Below, in pieces: positions 1-10,727 of a DNA stretch of 64,000 bases (within the stretch, counting starts at the first letter, position 1; every line of letters begins with the position of its first letter). A program made the position numbers and the translations under genes. The stretch lies in contig NZ_PVTI01000017.1 in the NCBI RefSeq assembly GCF_003002895.1, positions 22,125 through 86,124 of the forward strand, written 5' to 3'. The DNA is from Knoellia remsis. Its GTDB lineage: Bacteria > Actinomycetota > Actinomycetes > Actinomycetales > Dermatophilaceae. Below the pieces are notes generated by a model that saw nothing but the letters and a program-made list of their open reading frames with translations, did not search any database and was not told where the DNA came from.

Positions 1-243
1 GCCGGCGTTGTTGACGAGGACGTCGAGGCCGCCCCACGTGTCGCGGACGTGGGCGAGGGCGGCGTCCCAGTCCTGCTGGCTGCGCACGTCGAGCCGCACG
101 TAGTCGACGCCGGCCGGCACCGAGTCGGGACGCGTGTCGGCGAGGTCGGCGACGAGCACGGAGTCGCCGCGTGCGAGGAACGCGTTCGCGAGCGCGAGGC
201 CGAGGCCGGACGCTCCGCCGGTGACGAGGACACGACGGCTCAT
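1..243 (-). CDS. Short-chain dehydrogenase/reductase, N-terminal part (runs off window)
   Basis: Reading the reverse strand from ATG at 243 gives 81 codons open to the window edge. The protein begins with a Rossmann fold: TGGASGLG at residues 8-15 is the SDR cofactor loop and NNAG at 78-81 is the conserved strand-4 motif. Asp33 after strand 2 (VADLAD) favours NAD over NADP; that is family knowledge, not shown here. The catalytic Tyr-Lys part lies outside the window. Its ATG overlaps the stop of the upstream acyl-CoA dehydrogenase (TCAT at 240-243 on the plus strand), so the two are translationally coupled. This suggests a hydroxyacyl or alcohol oxidation step in the same catabolic route. Confidence 0.9.
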   Translation of the reverse strand, partial: MSRRVLVTGGASGLGLALANAFLARGDSVLVADLADTRPDSVPAGVDYVRLDVRSQQDWDAALAHVRDTWGGLDVLVNNAG

Positions 244-1508
244 GAGCGGCTCGCCTTCTCTGCGTAGGGGTGGAGGAGGATGCGGGCGACGACGCCGAGG
301 TGGACCTCGTCCGGACCGTCGGCGAGGCGCAGCGACCGCGCGCCCGAGTAGGCCGCCGCGAGCGGGAAGTCCTCGGACATCCCTGCCCCGCCGTGCAGCT
401 GGATCGCCATGTCGATGACGTCGCACGCCATCTGCGGCACGACCGCCTTGATCTCGCTGACCTCGCTCAGCGCGCCGAGCGAGCCCTCGGTGTCGAGCTT
501 CCACGCGGCGTGGTGGACGAGGAGGCGCGCCTGGTTGATGGCGATGCGGGCCTTGGCAAGCCGCTCGCGGTTGCCGCCGAGGTTCGCGATCGGCTTGCCG
601 AAGGCGGTGCGCGTCGTCGACCGTTCGCAGGCGAGCTCGAGGGCCCGCTCGGCGAGGCCGATGAGCCGCATGCAGTGGTGGACGCGCCCGGGTCCGAGCC
701 GTCCCTGCGCGATCTCGAAGGCGCGACCCGGCCCGGCGATGATGTTCGTGACCGGCAACCGCACGTCGGTGAGCGTCACCTCGCCGTGCCCGATGGGCTC
801 GTCATAGTGGCCGAGCGCCGAGAGCATCCGCTCGATGCGCACGCCCGGGTGGTCGAGCGGCACGAGCACCATCGAATGGCGGGAGTGCCGCGACGCCTCG
901 GGGTCGGTGACGCCCATGAAGATGCCGACCTTGCAGTCCGGGTTCCCCACGCCGGTCGACCACCACTTGCGGCCGTTGAGCACGACCTCGTCGCCGTCGA
1001 TCGTCGCGGTGGACTCCATGTTCGTCGCGTCGGAGGAGGCGACGCCCGGCTCGGTCATGAGGAACGCGCTGCGAATCCGCCCGTCCAGCAACGGTTCCAG
1101 CCATTCGGCCTGCTGCTCCGGGGTGCCGTACTTGAGCAGGACCTCCATGTTGCCGGTGTCCGGTGCGTTGCAATTGAAGATCAACGGCGCGAGCGACGAG
1201 CGACCCATCTCCTCGGCGACCGGGGCGTAGTCGGCGTTCGACAGACCGGTGCCGCCATCGGTGCCGAAACGAGCGGCGTACGGACCCTCGTGCCCCGCGG
1301 GGAGGAAGAGGTTCCACAGCCCCTGCGCGCGCGCCTTGCCCTGCAGCTCGGCGACGAGTGGGTGCGCCGGCCACGGGTCCTCACCTCGGGCACGACGCTC
1401 GGCGACGTCGGTCGCGATGACCTGCTCGGCGGGTTCGATCTCGGTGTCGATGAACGCGCGGACGCGGGCGGCAAGGTCGCGGGATCGCTCGGACGGTGCG
1501 AAGTCCAT
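240..1508 (-). CDS. Acyl-CoA dehydrogenase family protein
   Basis: A 422-residue flavoprotein expected to introduce a C2-C3 double bond into an acyl-CoA. MTEPGVASSD is the FAD/acyl-binding stretch; LHGGAGMSEDFPLA and the C-terminal ADGPDEVH motif resemble the ACAD10/11-like branch rather than classic medium-chain enzymes. The length is normal for a stand-alone family member. The ATG at 1508 follows a perfect palindrome (1524-1537) and a possible -10 (TACCAT), so it probably starts its own transcript and reads on into the overlapping SDR gene. An enoyl-CoA hydratase gene lies just upstream on the same strand. Substrate chain length cannot be told. Confidence 0.93.
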   Translation of the reverse strand: MDFAPSERSRDLAARVRAFIDTEIEPAEQVIATDVAERRARGEDPWPAHPLVAELQGKARAQGLWNLFLPAGHEGPYAARFGTDGGTGLSNADYAPVAEEMGRSSLAPLIFNCNAPDTGNMEVLLKYGTPEQQAEWLEPLLDGRIRSAFLMTEPGVASSDATNMESTATIDGDEVVLNGRKWWSTGVGNPDCKVGIFMGVTDPEASRHSRHSMVLVPLDHPGVRIERMLSALGHYDEPIGHGEVTLTDVRLPVTNIIAGPGRAFEIAQGRLGPGRVHHCMRLIGLAERALELACERSTTRTAFGKPIANLGGNRERLAKARIAINQARLLVHHAAWKLDTEGSLGALSEVSEIKAVVPQMACDVIDMAIQLHGGAGMSEDFPLAAAYSGARSLRLADGPDEVHLGVVARILLHPYAEKASRS

Positions 1509-1523
1509 ACCGACAACCTATGG

Positions 1524-1537
1524 TAAGCGCCCGCTTA
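1524..1537. promoter_or_regulatory. Palindromic operator, TetR-type
   Basis: TAAGCGCCCGCTTA is a perfect inverted repeat (6-bp arms, 2-bp centre) 16 bp upstream of the acyl-CoA dehydrogenase ATG, overlapping the likely promoter. Sites of this AAGCG..CGCTT form commonly serve TetR-family acyl-CoA regulators in Actinobacteria. The cognate regulator is not identifiable in this window. Confidence 0.55.
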
Positions 1538-1573
1538 GTGGCTAGTGCTCTCGGTCACCCTCCAGCGTGTGGA

Positions 1574-1599
1574 GGCGTTCAATTGGTGAGTTTTTCTCG
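1574..1599 (-). repeat. Dispersed stop-proximal repeat, family B copy
   Basis: On the reverse strand this reads as an imperfect copy of the element found twice at 15269-15338; the shared core is CAATTGAACGCC plus an A-rich, TCACC-containing left part. It lies two bases downstream of the enoyl-CoA hydratase stop codon. The same placement at a gene end recurs at the other locus. Confidence 0.6.
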
Positions 1600-1601
1600 T
1601 C

Positions 1602-2438
1602 TCAGCCGCGGGGGTCCAGACCTGCACGGCGGCGGTATGCCGGTCGCTCGCCGGTCGTGGCCGCGCGCCGGGCCTCGGCGGTGTTGGCATTGACGAGCAG
1701 CCGCGCCTGCTCGAACCGCTCGCGCGCGAACGTCCGCCGCGCCCCGGCCACCCACGTCCGGTCGAAGAGCCGCTTCGCCGCCGCGACCGAGTCCGGCGAC
1801 CGCTCGGTGATGCGCTCCGCGAGAGCCAGCGCACCGGCATACGGGTCGGCGTTCTCCTCGGTCGCGAGACCGAGCCGCACCGCCTCAGCGCCCGAGATCG
1901 TCTCGCCGGTCATCGTGAGCCGCTTCGCGACGTCGATGCCGACGAGCTGCGAGAGCGCTTGGATGCCGGACATGTCGGGGACGAGCCCCCACTTCGCCTC
2001 GAGGACGCTCCAGCGCGCGTCCGGCGTCGTGATGCGGATGTCGGCCGCGAGCGCGATCTGCAGGCCGCCGCCGAGGCAGTGGCCGTGGACGGCGGCGATG
2101 ACCGGCACCGGCACGCGACGCCATGACCAGCACGCCTCTTGGAAGGTGTTCGTGCCCCGCCATGGCCGCGGCAGGAAGGCGGCGGCGACCCGATTCGGTT
2201 GTCGCAGAACGGTTCCGAAGTCGAGACCGGCGCAGAACGCGTCACCCTCACCGGACAGGATGACCGCGCGCAGTGACCTGTCGCCACGGAGCCGGTGTGC
2301 GGTCGCGACGAGCTGGTCGAGGGTGTCGAGGGTGAGGGCGTTGAGCTTGTCCGGCCGGTTGAGCGCGACGTGTGCGATGCCCGACTCGATGCGGCTCGTG
2401 ACGAGGGGGCCTGGCGTGGCTGCGGCGACATCCGTCAT
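1602..2438 (-). CDS. Enoyl-CoA hydratase/isomerase (crotonase) family protein
   Basis: A 278-residue crotonase. LNRPDKLNALT near the N-terminus and CAGLDF form the first oxyanion-hole segment, and HGHCLGGGLQIALAADIR provides the second. The residue WGLVPDMSG replaces the usual glutamate-rich stretch around the catalytic acids, so simple hydratase activity is uncertain; dienoyl isomerase or hydrolase chemistry is possible. It precedes the acyl-CoA dehydrogenase and SDR genes on the same strand, which fits a beta-oxidation-like module. The 93-bp gap to the dehydrogenase holds a repeat and an operator, so it is probably a separate transcription unit. Confidence 0.9.
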   Translation of the reverse strand: MTDVAAATPGPLVTSRIESGIAHVALNRPDKLNALTLDTLDQLVATAHRLRGDRSLRAVILSGEGDAFCAGLDFGTVLRQPNRVAAAFLPRPWRGTNTFQEACWSWRRVPVPVIAAVHGHCLGGGLQIALAADIRITTPDARWSVLEAKWGLVPDMSGIQALSQLVGIDVAKRLTMTGETISGAEAVRLGLATEENADPYAGALALAERITERSPDSVAAAKRLFDRTWVAGARRTFARERFEQARLLVNANTAEARRAATTGERPAYRRRAGLDPRG

Positions 2439-2462
2439 GCCGCCGACTCTAGGCCGCGACGG

Positions 2463-3659
2463 TCAGTGCCCGACCGGGGCTGTGACGCGCGCCCGCTGGT
2501 CCGAACGGTGCTTGATGAGGCTGAGGCCGAGGACACCGGCGCCGAGAACCGAAAGACCGGCCCCGACCCAGCTCGGCGCGGTGTAGCCGTACCCGCCCGC
2601 GATGACGACACCGCCGAGCCAGGCGCCGAGGGCGTTGGCGAGGTTGAGCGCGGCGTGGTTGCTCGCGGCGCCCAGCGTCTGCGCGCGTCCGGCGACCTGC
2701 ATGAGCCGCAGCTGGAGGTTGACGACGAGCACGCCCGCAAGGACGGAGGAGAGGAAGTAGAAGAAGACCGCCGTCGGCCACCACTGCGCGGTGAGCGCGA
2801 ACGCCACGAGCGTCGCACCCATGCCGACACAGCCGATGGTGATGGAGCGCAGCACCGACCACTCGCCGAGGCGGCCGGCGAGCGGCGTGCCGACGAGCCC
2901 GCCGATGCCGGAGGCCAGCAGGAAGAGCGGGACGGCGCTCGCCTCGAGCCCGGTCACGTCGGTGACCGTCGGAGCGATGTAGCTCGCCATCGCGAACATG
3001 CCGCCGAAGCCGATCGCGCCGACGAGCAGGGTCAGCGCGACCTGCGTCGTCGCGAAGTCCCCCAGCTCGCGCCGGATCGTCGACTCGATGTCGCGGTCGA
3101 TGTGCGGCACGAAGGCGACGAGCAGCCCGACGGTGAGCACTCCGAGGACGGCGACGAGCCAGTAGGCCGCCTGCCACCCGAGGTGCTGCCCGAGCCAAGT
3201 GGCACCGGGCACGCCCGCAACGTTGGCGATGGGGATGCCGAGCATGACCCGGCTCACCGCGCGCCCGTGCTGGCCGCGGGCCGCGAGGTCCACGGCCACG
3301 AGGGCGGCGACACCGAAGAAGGCACCGTGCGGCATACCGGCAAAGAACCGCGAGAGGAGCAGCCAGCCGTAGTCCGGCGCGAGCGCGGTCGCGACATTGC
3401 CGACGACGAAGGCGACCATGAGCCCGATGAGCAGCTCGCGGCGCGGCCAGGTCGCACCGAGCACGGCGATGAGCGGCGCGCCGACGACGACGCCCGCGGC
3501 ATACGCGGAGATGGCGTGGCCGGCGTCCGGGATGGACACCGAGATGCCCGAGGCGATGTCGGGCAGCAGCCCCATCGTGACGAACTCCGTCGTGCCGATG
3601 GCGAATCCGCCGAGGACGAGGGCGACGGTCGCGAGGAGGGCATGGCGGGGCTGGGGCAC
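2463..3659 (-). CDS. MFS transporter, DHA1 (AraJ/YdhP-like) drug or sugar exporter
   Basis: A 398-residue membrane protein with about 12 hydrophobic segments. The first helix carries IGTTEFVTMGLLPDIA, characteristic of the DHA1 efflux branch (AraJ, YdhP, Cml types). Proton-driven export is the family role; the substrate cannot be predicted. The start is GTG at 3659; the protein aligns from residue 1 with the usual short cytosolic N-terminus. It ends 24 bp from the start of the enoyl-CoA hydratase gene and could be co-transcribed with it. It is divergent from the quinone oxidoreductase gene at 3760. Confidence 0.9.
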   Translation of the reverse strand: MPQPRHALLATVALVLGGFAIGTTEFVTMGLLPDIASGISVSIPDAGHAISAYAAGVVVGAPLIAVLGATWPRRELLIGLMVAFVVGNVATALAPDYGWLLLSRFFAGMPHGAFFGVAALVAVDLAARGQHGRAVSRVMLGIPIANVAGVPGATWLGQHLGWQAAYWLVAVLGVLTVGLLVAFVPHIDRDIESTIRRELGDFATTQVALTLLVGAIGFGGMFAMASYIAPTVTDVTGLEASAVPLFLLASGIGGLVGTPLAGRLGEWSVLRSITIGCVGMGATLVAFALTAQWWPTAVFFYFLSSVLAGVLVVNLQLRLMQVAGRAQTLGAASNHAALNLANALGAWLGGVVIAGGYGYTAPSWVGAGLSVLGAGVLGLSLIKHRSDQRARVTAPVGH

Positions 3660-3759
3660 GTCTCAGGATAAGGAGCGAGGACGGCCTGGCATTCCCGGCG
3701 CCGACCGGTGGGCCCACGACATCGCGCGGCGCCGCTCCACCACTCCTACGATCGACGGT

Positions 3760-4734
3760 ATGCGCGCTGCACTCGTCACCCGGCTCGACGGTCCCGACGC
3801 CGTGGAGGTCACCGACGTCCCCGACCCGGAGGTGCCGGAGGGGCAGGCGCTCATCGAGGTCGCGGCCGCGGGGGTGGCGTTCCCGGACGTGCTGCTCACC
3901 CGCGGCGAGTACCAGATCACGCCGCCGCTTCCGTTCGTCCCGGGCGCCGAGGTGTCGGGTTTCGTGCGGGTCGCGCCGGCGGGGTCGGGCCTCGTCGAGG
4001 GGCAGCGGGTGGCGGCGTTCCCGTTCCTCGGCGGGTTCGCGGAGCGGGTGGTGTGCGACCCGGGGCTGGTCTGCCCGCTGCCGGACGGCGTGACCTTCGA
4101 CGCGGGGGCGGCGCTGCCGATGAACTACCTCACCTGCCACTTCGCGCTGCGGCTGCGCGGCCGGCTCGCCGAGGGCGAGAAGGTCCTCGTCCACGGCGCC
4201 GCCGGTGGGATCGGCACCGCTGCGATCCAGCTCGCCAAGGCGTGGGGTGCGAGCGTGTATGCCGTGACGTCCGATCCCGCGAAGGGTGACGTCGCGCGCA
4301 CGGCCGGGGCCGACGAGGTCGTGCCGGCGGACGGGTTCCGGGAGGCCGTCGCCGACCTCACGTCGGGTCACGGGGTGGACGTCGTCGTCGACCCGGTCGG
4401 TGGGGACCGGTTCACCGACTCGCTGCGCTCGCTCGCGCCGCTCGGGCGGCTGCTCGTCATCGGGTTCACGGCCGGCTCGATCCCCGAGGTGCGGGTGAAC
4501 CGGCTGCTGCTGAACAACCTCGACGTCGTCGGCGTCGGGTGGGGCGCCTACTGGGCCGGGGCGCGGTCGCGGCCGGAGTTCGTGCGCTCGCAGTGGGATG
4601 ACCTCGTGCCCCTGCTCGAGTCCGGCGCGATCGACCCGGTCATCGGGGAGGTGCGCTCGCTCGACGAGGTGGGCGTGGCGCTGCGCGACATCGACGAACG
4701 CCGCGCCACCGGCAAGGTCCTCCTCACCCCCTGA
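3760..4734 (+). CDS. NADPH:quinone oxidoreductase family protein (zinc-free MDR)
   Basis: A 324-residue medium-chain dehydrogenase/reductase. It has an N-terminal GroES-like domain (PGAEVSGFV) and a nucleotide-binding domain with AAGGIGTAAIQLAK at about 145-158. No zinc-binding cysteine cluster is present, as in the quinone reductase branch. It should reduce quinones or enals with NADPH in the cytosol. ATG at 3760 was chosen because the MDR fold starts at once (MRAALVTRLDGPDAVEV). The gene ends eight bases before an array of ACTGATTGCC repeats, opposite the convergent YhgE-type gene. Confidence 0.92.
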   Translation: MRAALVTRLDGPDAVEVTDVPDPEVPEGQALIEVAAAGVAFPDVLLTRGEYQITPPLPFVPGAEVSGFVRVAPAGSGLVEGQRVAAFPFLGGFAERVVCDPGLVCPLPDGVTFDAGAALPMNYLTCHFALRLRGRLAEGEKVLVHGAAGGIGTAAIQLAKAWGASVYAVTSDPAKGDVARTAGADEVVPADGFREAVADLTSGHGVDVVVDPVGGDRFTDSLRSLAPLGRLLVIGFTAGSIPEVRVNRLLLNNLDVVGVGWGAYWAGARSRPEFVRSQWDDLVPLLESGAIDPVIGEVRSLDEVGVALRDIDERRATGKVLLTP

Positions 4735-4741
4735 CCGCGCG

Positions 4742-4847
4742 ACTGATTGCCCGTTCTGGTCGTTCCCCCCTCCACTGATTGCCCGTTCCGGTACCTCCCC
4801 GCTCCACTGATTGCCCGTTCTGGCTGCCGGAACGGGCAATAAGTCAG
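4742..4847. repeat. ACTGATTGCC palindromic repeat array (family A), locus 1
   Basis: Three direct units starting ACTGATTGCCCGTTC at 4742, 4774 and 4806. The last is followed by its inverted partner (CCGGAACGGGCAAT from 4828), making a hairpin. The inverted arm contains the stop codon of the reverse-strand YhgE-type gene (4844-4846). It lies between two convergent genes and probably acts as a bidirectional terminator. The same family recurs at 18470, 32084, 32139 and 41840. Confidence 0.85.
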
Positions 4848-6843
4848 AAGAGGGTGGGCTGGTCGGCAACCTTCGGAATGGGTATGCCGCTCGCGCGCGT
4901 CCGCACGTGCAGCCGCCGCGCCGCCGCGGTCGAGAGCAGCAGCGCCCCAGCACCCCACGCGACCAGCACGGCCACGTCGAGTCCGAGCTTCATCGTCGGC
5001 CCGCCGTAGGCGAGGGCACGAAGGCCCTCCACGGCATACGACATCGGCAGCACGTGGTGCAGCCACTGCAGCGGCCCGGGCAGCGTCTCCCACGGGAAGG
5101 TCCCGCCCGCGCTCACGAGCTGGAGCACCATGAGGACGAGCGCGATGAACTGTCCGGTGTCCCCGAGCCGCGCCATGAGCCCGTGGATGATCGCCATGAA
5201 GCTCATCGACACGAGCACCATGAACGCGAGCATCCACCACGGGTGCGCGAGGTCGATGCCGACGGCGAACCGGACGATGATCCACGTCAGCACCGCCTGA
5301 GCGACACCGATGACGGCCGGCGCGAGCCAGCCACCGACCGCGACGGGGACGACCGCCCAACGTGACGTCAGCGCTTCCTCGACGAGCGGGCGCGCCCGGG
5401 TGAAGAGGGTGAACCCTCCGATCCACAGCGCGAGCGACAGGAAGAACGGAGCCAGCCCCGCGCCATACGACCCTGCCCGGGCCAGCGCCTCGGAGACGAC
5501 ACCCACGGGCGACCCGACGGTCTGTGCCACGGCCTTGCGCTGGGCGTCGGTGGGGTTGGGGATCTGCTTCGCACCGTCGGCGAGCGACGAGGAGAGTTTC
5601 GCCGCTCCCGAGTCGAGCTTGGCGAGGCCGTCGTCGAGGGCCTTGGCGCCCGAGGCCAGCTGGTTGGCGCCCGTGAGGGCCTGCTGCTGCCCGGCGTTCA
5701 GCTCCTTGGCGCCGGAGGCGAGCCGCGCCCCAGCCGAGGCCGCGGCGTCGATCCCGGACTCGAGCTCCTTGGACGCGGCGGCGAGCTGGGCGGCGCCGTC
5801 GGCCACCTGGTTCGCGCCGGTCGACAGCCGGGTGAGGTCGGCGGAGGTCGACTGCAGGGTGGCGTTGGCGTCGCGGATGGGGGTGCGCAGCTTGGCCGTC
5901 TCGGCGAGGACGGCGTCGACCTGCTCGTCGGTGAGCCCGGCCGCGCGCAGCCGCTCCGGCAGGGCCGCGTCGAACGCGTCGAGGTCCTTGGTGAGGTCAC
6001 TGCCGGCGGTCGCGACCTTCTGGCCCACGTCCGCGATGCGCTTGTTGCCGTCCGCGACCTGACGGGCGCCGTCGGCGAGCTTGGCGGTCTGGCCGGGCAG
6101 GGCGTCGGTGCGCTTGTCGAGGGTCGTGAGGCCAGAGCTCAGCTCGGTCGCTCCGGAGGACAGCTCAGCCGCCCCGACCGCGAGCTTCTTCTGACCCGCG
6201 GCGAGGTCGGCGGCGCCGCTGCTCAGCTTCGTCGAGCCCGAGTGCGCGTCCTTGGCGCCGGTCGCGAGCTGGGACGCCCCCTTGGCGGCCTCGCCCACCT
6301 GGTCGTGGATCGTCGAGAACCGCCGAGCATCTCGCTCGCAGCCGTTTGACTCACCTGCTGCGCCACCGACACCTGCACCTGCTCGACGACCCGGTCGGCA
6401 ATGGTCCCCGCGAGATAGTTCGTCGCATCGTTGGTGTCGAGCTCGAGGTTCGCGAGCCGCGGCGTGAAGTCCGCACTCGAGGCGAGGTCGGCGCTGAAAC
6501 TCTGCGGGATCGTGAGGACGAACGCGTAGTCCCCCTCGCGCAGCCCGCGCTGCGCCTCGGCCGCGTCGACCTCGCGCCAGTCGAGGTCACGCGCCTTGAG
6601 CAGGGTGTCGGCGACCTCGTCCCCGACCTGGAGCTTCTCGCCGTCCGCGAGCGTCGTCCCGCGGTCCTCGACGACGACGGCCGCCGGCAGCCCGTCGAGG
6701 TTCGCGTAGGGGTCCTTGTTCGCATAGAGATACAGCCCGGCATACAGCGACGGGACGACGATCATCGCGGCGAGGGCGACCTTGGCGAGGGTCGTCTCGG
6801 TGAGCCGGCGGAGCTCGGTGAGGGCGACGCGGAGGGCGGTCAT
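4844..6843 (-). pseudogene. YhgE/Pip-family membrane protein, interrupted by a one-base frameshift
   Basis: From ATG at 6843 the protein starts MTALRVALTELRRL with a transmembrane helix (VALAAMIVVPSLYAGLYLY), as in YhgE/Pip (phage infection protein) proteins. It continues to about 6322. There the frame breaks: continuing the family sequence (FSTIHDQVGEAAKG) needs one extra base in the GGCGG run at about 6320-6324. The second frame then stays open to 4844. It carries the long Ala/Ser/Gly/Leu coiled repeats (LATGAKDAHSGS, LSSGAADLAAGQ) and a C-terminal block of about six membrane helices. Together the parts make a normal 660-residue protein. No slippery heptamer was seen, so real mutation or a sequence error is likelier than programmed shifting. 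It is divergent from a TetR gene that probably controls it. Confidence 0.85.
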
Positions 6844-6905
6844 GGCGGGACCCCTGTGGTCGGGAGACGGCTGTCGATGGTGCTTCCATGATGGGCGGTA
6901 CTGTG

Positions 6906-6924
6906 GCGTACCACCGCGGTACGC
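6906..6924. promoter_or_regulatory. Operator between YhgE-type gene and tetR
   Basis: GCGTACC and GGTACGC are perfect 7-bp arms around a 5-bp centre, with further GGTAC half-sites on both sides (6898 and 6929). It sits 12 bp upstream of the TetR ATG and between the divergent genes, as expected for autoregulation plus control of the membrane protein. Confidence 0.7.
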
Positions 6925-6936
6925 TACGGTACCACC

Positions 6937-7515
6937 ATGGCCACCACACCTGCGAACCGTTTGCTCGACGCCCTCGCCGAGGCGTTCGTCGAGCAGGGCC
7001 TCGCACACACGACGGTCGCCGACATCGCCCGCATCGCGGGCACGAGCAAGCGCACCTTCTACGAGCACTTCGCCTCCAAGGAAGACGCCTTCCTCGCCCT
7101 GTATGCCGGCCGCGCCGATGCGCTCGTCGCCGCCATCTCCGCTGTCGTCACCGACCCGACCGCACCCATCGAGGAGCAGGTGCGCGGCGCCGTCCGCGCC
7201 TACCTCGACCACCTCGCCGACAACCCGGCACTCGTGCGCGCGCACATGCTCGAAGCCCACTCCCTCGGCCGCACCGGGCTCGACGCGAGACGGTCCCTCA
7301 TCGACCGCCACGCGGCCTACCTGCGCGGTCTTGTCGACGAGGCGAGCCGGCACCACGACGACGTGCGGCGACTTTCGACGCCCGAGTCGGTCGCCGTCGT
7401 CGCCGGGCTCATCGAGCTCACCCTGCGCGCCGTCCTCGACGGCCGGACCCTCAACTCGCGCAGCCAGGTCGACCACGCGTCGAGCTTCATCCTCGACATC
7501 GTCCGCGCCGGCTGA
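6937..7515 (+). CDS. TetR/AcrR family transcriptional regulator
   Basis: A 192-residue regulator. The N-terminal helix-turn-helix reads TTVADIARIAGTSKRTFYEHF (about residues 24-44); the rest is the all-helical ligand domain. The ATG at 6937 lies right after the palindromic operator with no clear ribosome site, so the mRNA may be nearly leaderless. It is divergent from the frameshifted YhgE/Pip gene, an arrangement typical of TetR control of membrane exporters. The ligand is unknown. Confidence 0.92.
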   Translation: MATTPANRLLDALAEAFVEQGLAHTTVADIARIAGTSKRTFYEHFASKEDAFLALYAGRADALVAAISAVVTDPTAPIEEQVRGAVRAYLDHLADNPALVRAHMLEAHSLGRTGLDARRSLIDRHAAYLRGLVDEASRHHDDVRRLSTPESVAVVAGLIELTLRAVLDGRTLNSRSQVDHASSFILDIVRAG

Positions 7516-7522
7516 GCGCCGG

Positions 7523-8542
7523 TCAGGCGGGCAGGGCGAGGGCTACGCCGGCCACGACGATCCCGCGACCGTCGTCCTCGTATGCCGTCCGCTCTAGCGC
7601 CGCAAGCGCCACACCGACCAGCGTGGCCGGGTCCCGGGTGGGCTCCTCAAGTGCTCCCTGACTGACGAGGGTGGCACCGTCGTCGAAACGGAGGTGCACG
7701 TCGACGCGGGTGGCCGGCCGCGGGTCGTCGCCCAAGCGATCGAGCGCGCGAATCACGTTGTGTTGCAACGACTCGCGGACCCGGGAGCGCTGCCGGGTCG
7801 GCCTGCCCAGCGAGATCGTCGACGAGACCGACTTGCGAGGGCCGGGCAGCTTCACGGTCGCGTCATCGGTGCCGTCACGGATGGCGACGAGGTTCTTCGC
7901 CTGAGGCTTGGCGATGCGGCGTTCGACGAGAGCCTCGACGGTCCAGCCGCAGAGGTCGGCGACGTGGACGATGCCGGCGTCGTGCAGCTTGCCGGCGGTC
8001 ATGGGGCCCACTCCCCAGAGGTCGGCCACCGGGAGCCGGGGCCGCACCCGCGCCTCGGTGTCGGCATCGACGACGACAAGGCCATCCGGCTTGGCCCGCC
8101 GCGAGGCGAGCTTGGCGAAGAGCTTGGCCCGGGCGACCCCCGCCGAAACCGGGAGACCGAGCTCGCGGCGGACGCGGCGCCGCAGGTCCGCGGCGATGCG
8201 TCCGGCCTCGTCGACGGAGCCTCCATCGAGAGCGGACACGTCGAGGAACGCCTCTTCCATCGACCCCGGCTCGACGAGCGGCGTGACCTCACGGAACAGC
8301 GCCATGAGGTCGGCGCTCACCGACTCATAGGTCTCGCCCCGGAACTCGGCCACAACGAGCTCGGGCCAGCGTCGCAGCGCGTGACGCAACGGCATACCGG
8401 CATGAACGCCGAGCGCCCGTGCCTCGTACGACGCACAGGCGACCACCTGCGGACCGACGACGACCGGACGTCCGCGAAGGTGCGGGTCGTCGCGAACCTC
8501 GACCGAGACGAAGAACGCGTCGGCGTCAGCATGGATGAGCAC
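7523..8542 (-). CDS. Y-family DNA polymerase (DNA polymerase IV type)
   Basis: A 339-residue translesion polymerase. Residues 4-10 (HADADAF) match the first metal-binding motif, with Asp6 as the first catalytic carboxylate. The second motif, normally S-x-D-E-A, reads SMEEA at 94-98, so the usual Asp is Glu96 here. WGVGPMTAGKLHDAGI is the helix-hairpin-helix region, followed by a little-finger domain (SVSSTISLGRPT). No C-terminal beta-clamp peptide is obvious. The start is GTG at 8542. It faces the NAD synthetase gene divergently and converges with tetR, 7 bp away. Confidence 0.9.
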   Translation of the reverse strand: MLIHADADAFFVSVEVRDDPHLRGRPVVVGPQVVACASYEARALGVHAGMPLRHALRRWPELVVAEFRGETYESVSADLMALFREVTPLVEPGSMEEAFLDVSALDGGSVDEAGRIAADLRRRVRRELGLPVSAGVARAKLFAKLASRRAKPDGLVVVDADTEARVRPRLPVADLWGVGPMTAGKLHDAGIVHVADLCGWTVEALVERRIAKPQAKNLVAIRDGTDDATVKLPGPRKSVSSTISLGRPTRQRSRVRESLQHNVIRALDRLGDDPRPATRVDVHLRFDDGATLVSQGALEEPTRDPATLVGVALAALERTAYEDDGRGIVVAGVALALPA

Positions 8543-8614
8543 TCACCCACCCTCGCACCTGCCCCCGACAGCGCACCCGGCGTCACACGGGCGCGGCTCT
8601 GACAGACTCGGACC

Positions 8615-10699
<2,085 letters not shown>

Positions 10700-10727
10700 C
10701 GCCCCACCGCCCACCGCACGGATCGGG

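Noticed and set aside
6223..6400. Programmed ribosomal frameshift in the YhgE-type gene
   Set aside because: No slippery heptamer or downstream structure of the known types was found at the junction (GGCGGTTC), so a mutation or sequence error is simpler.
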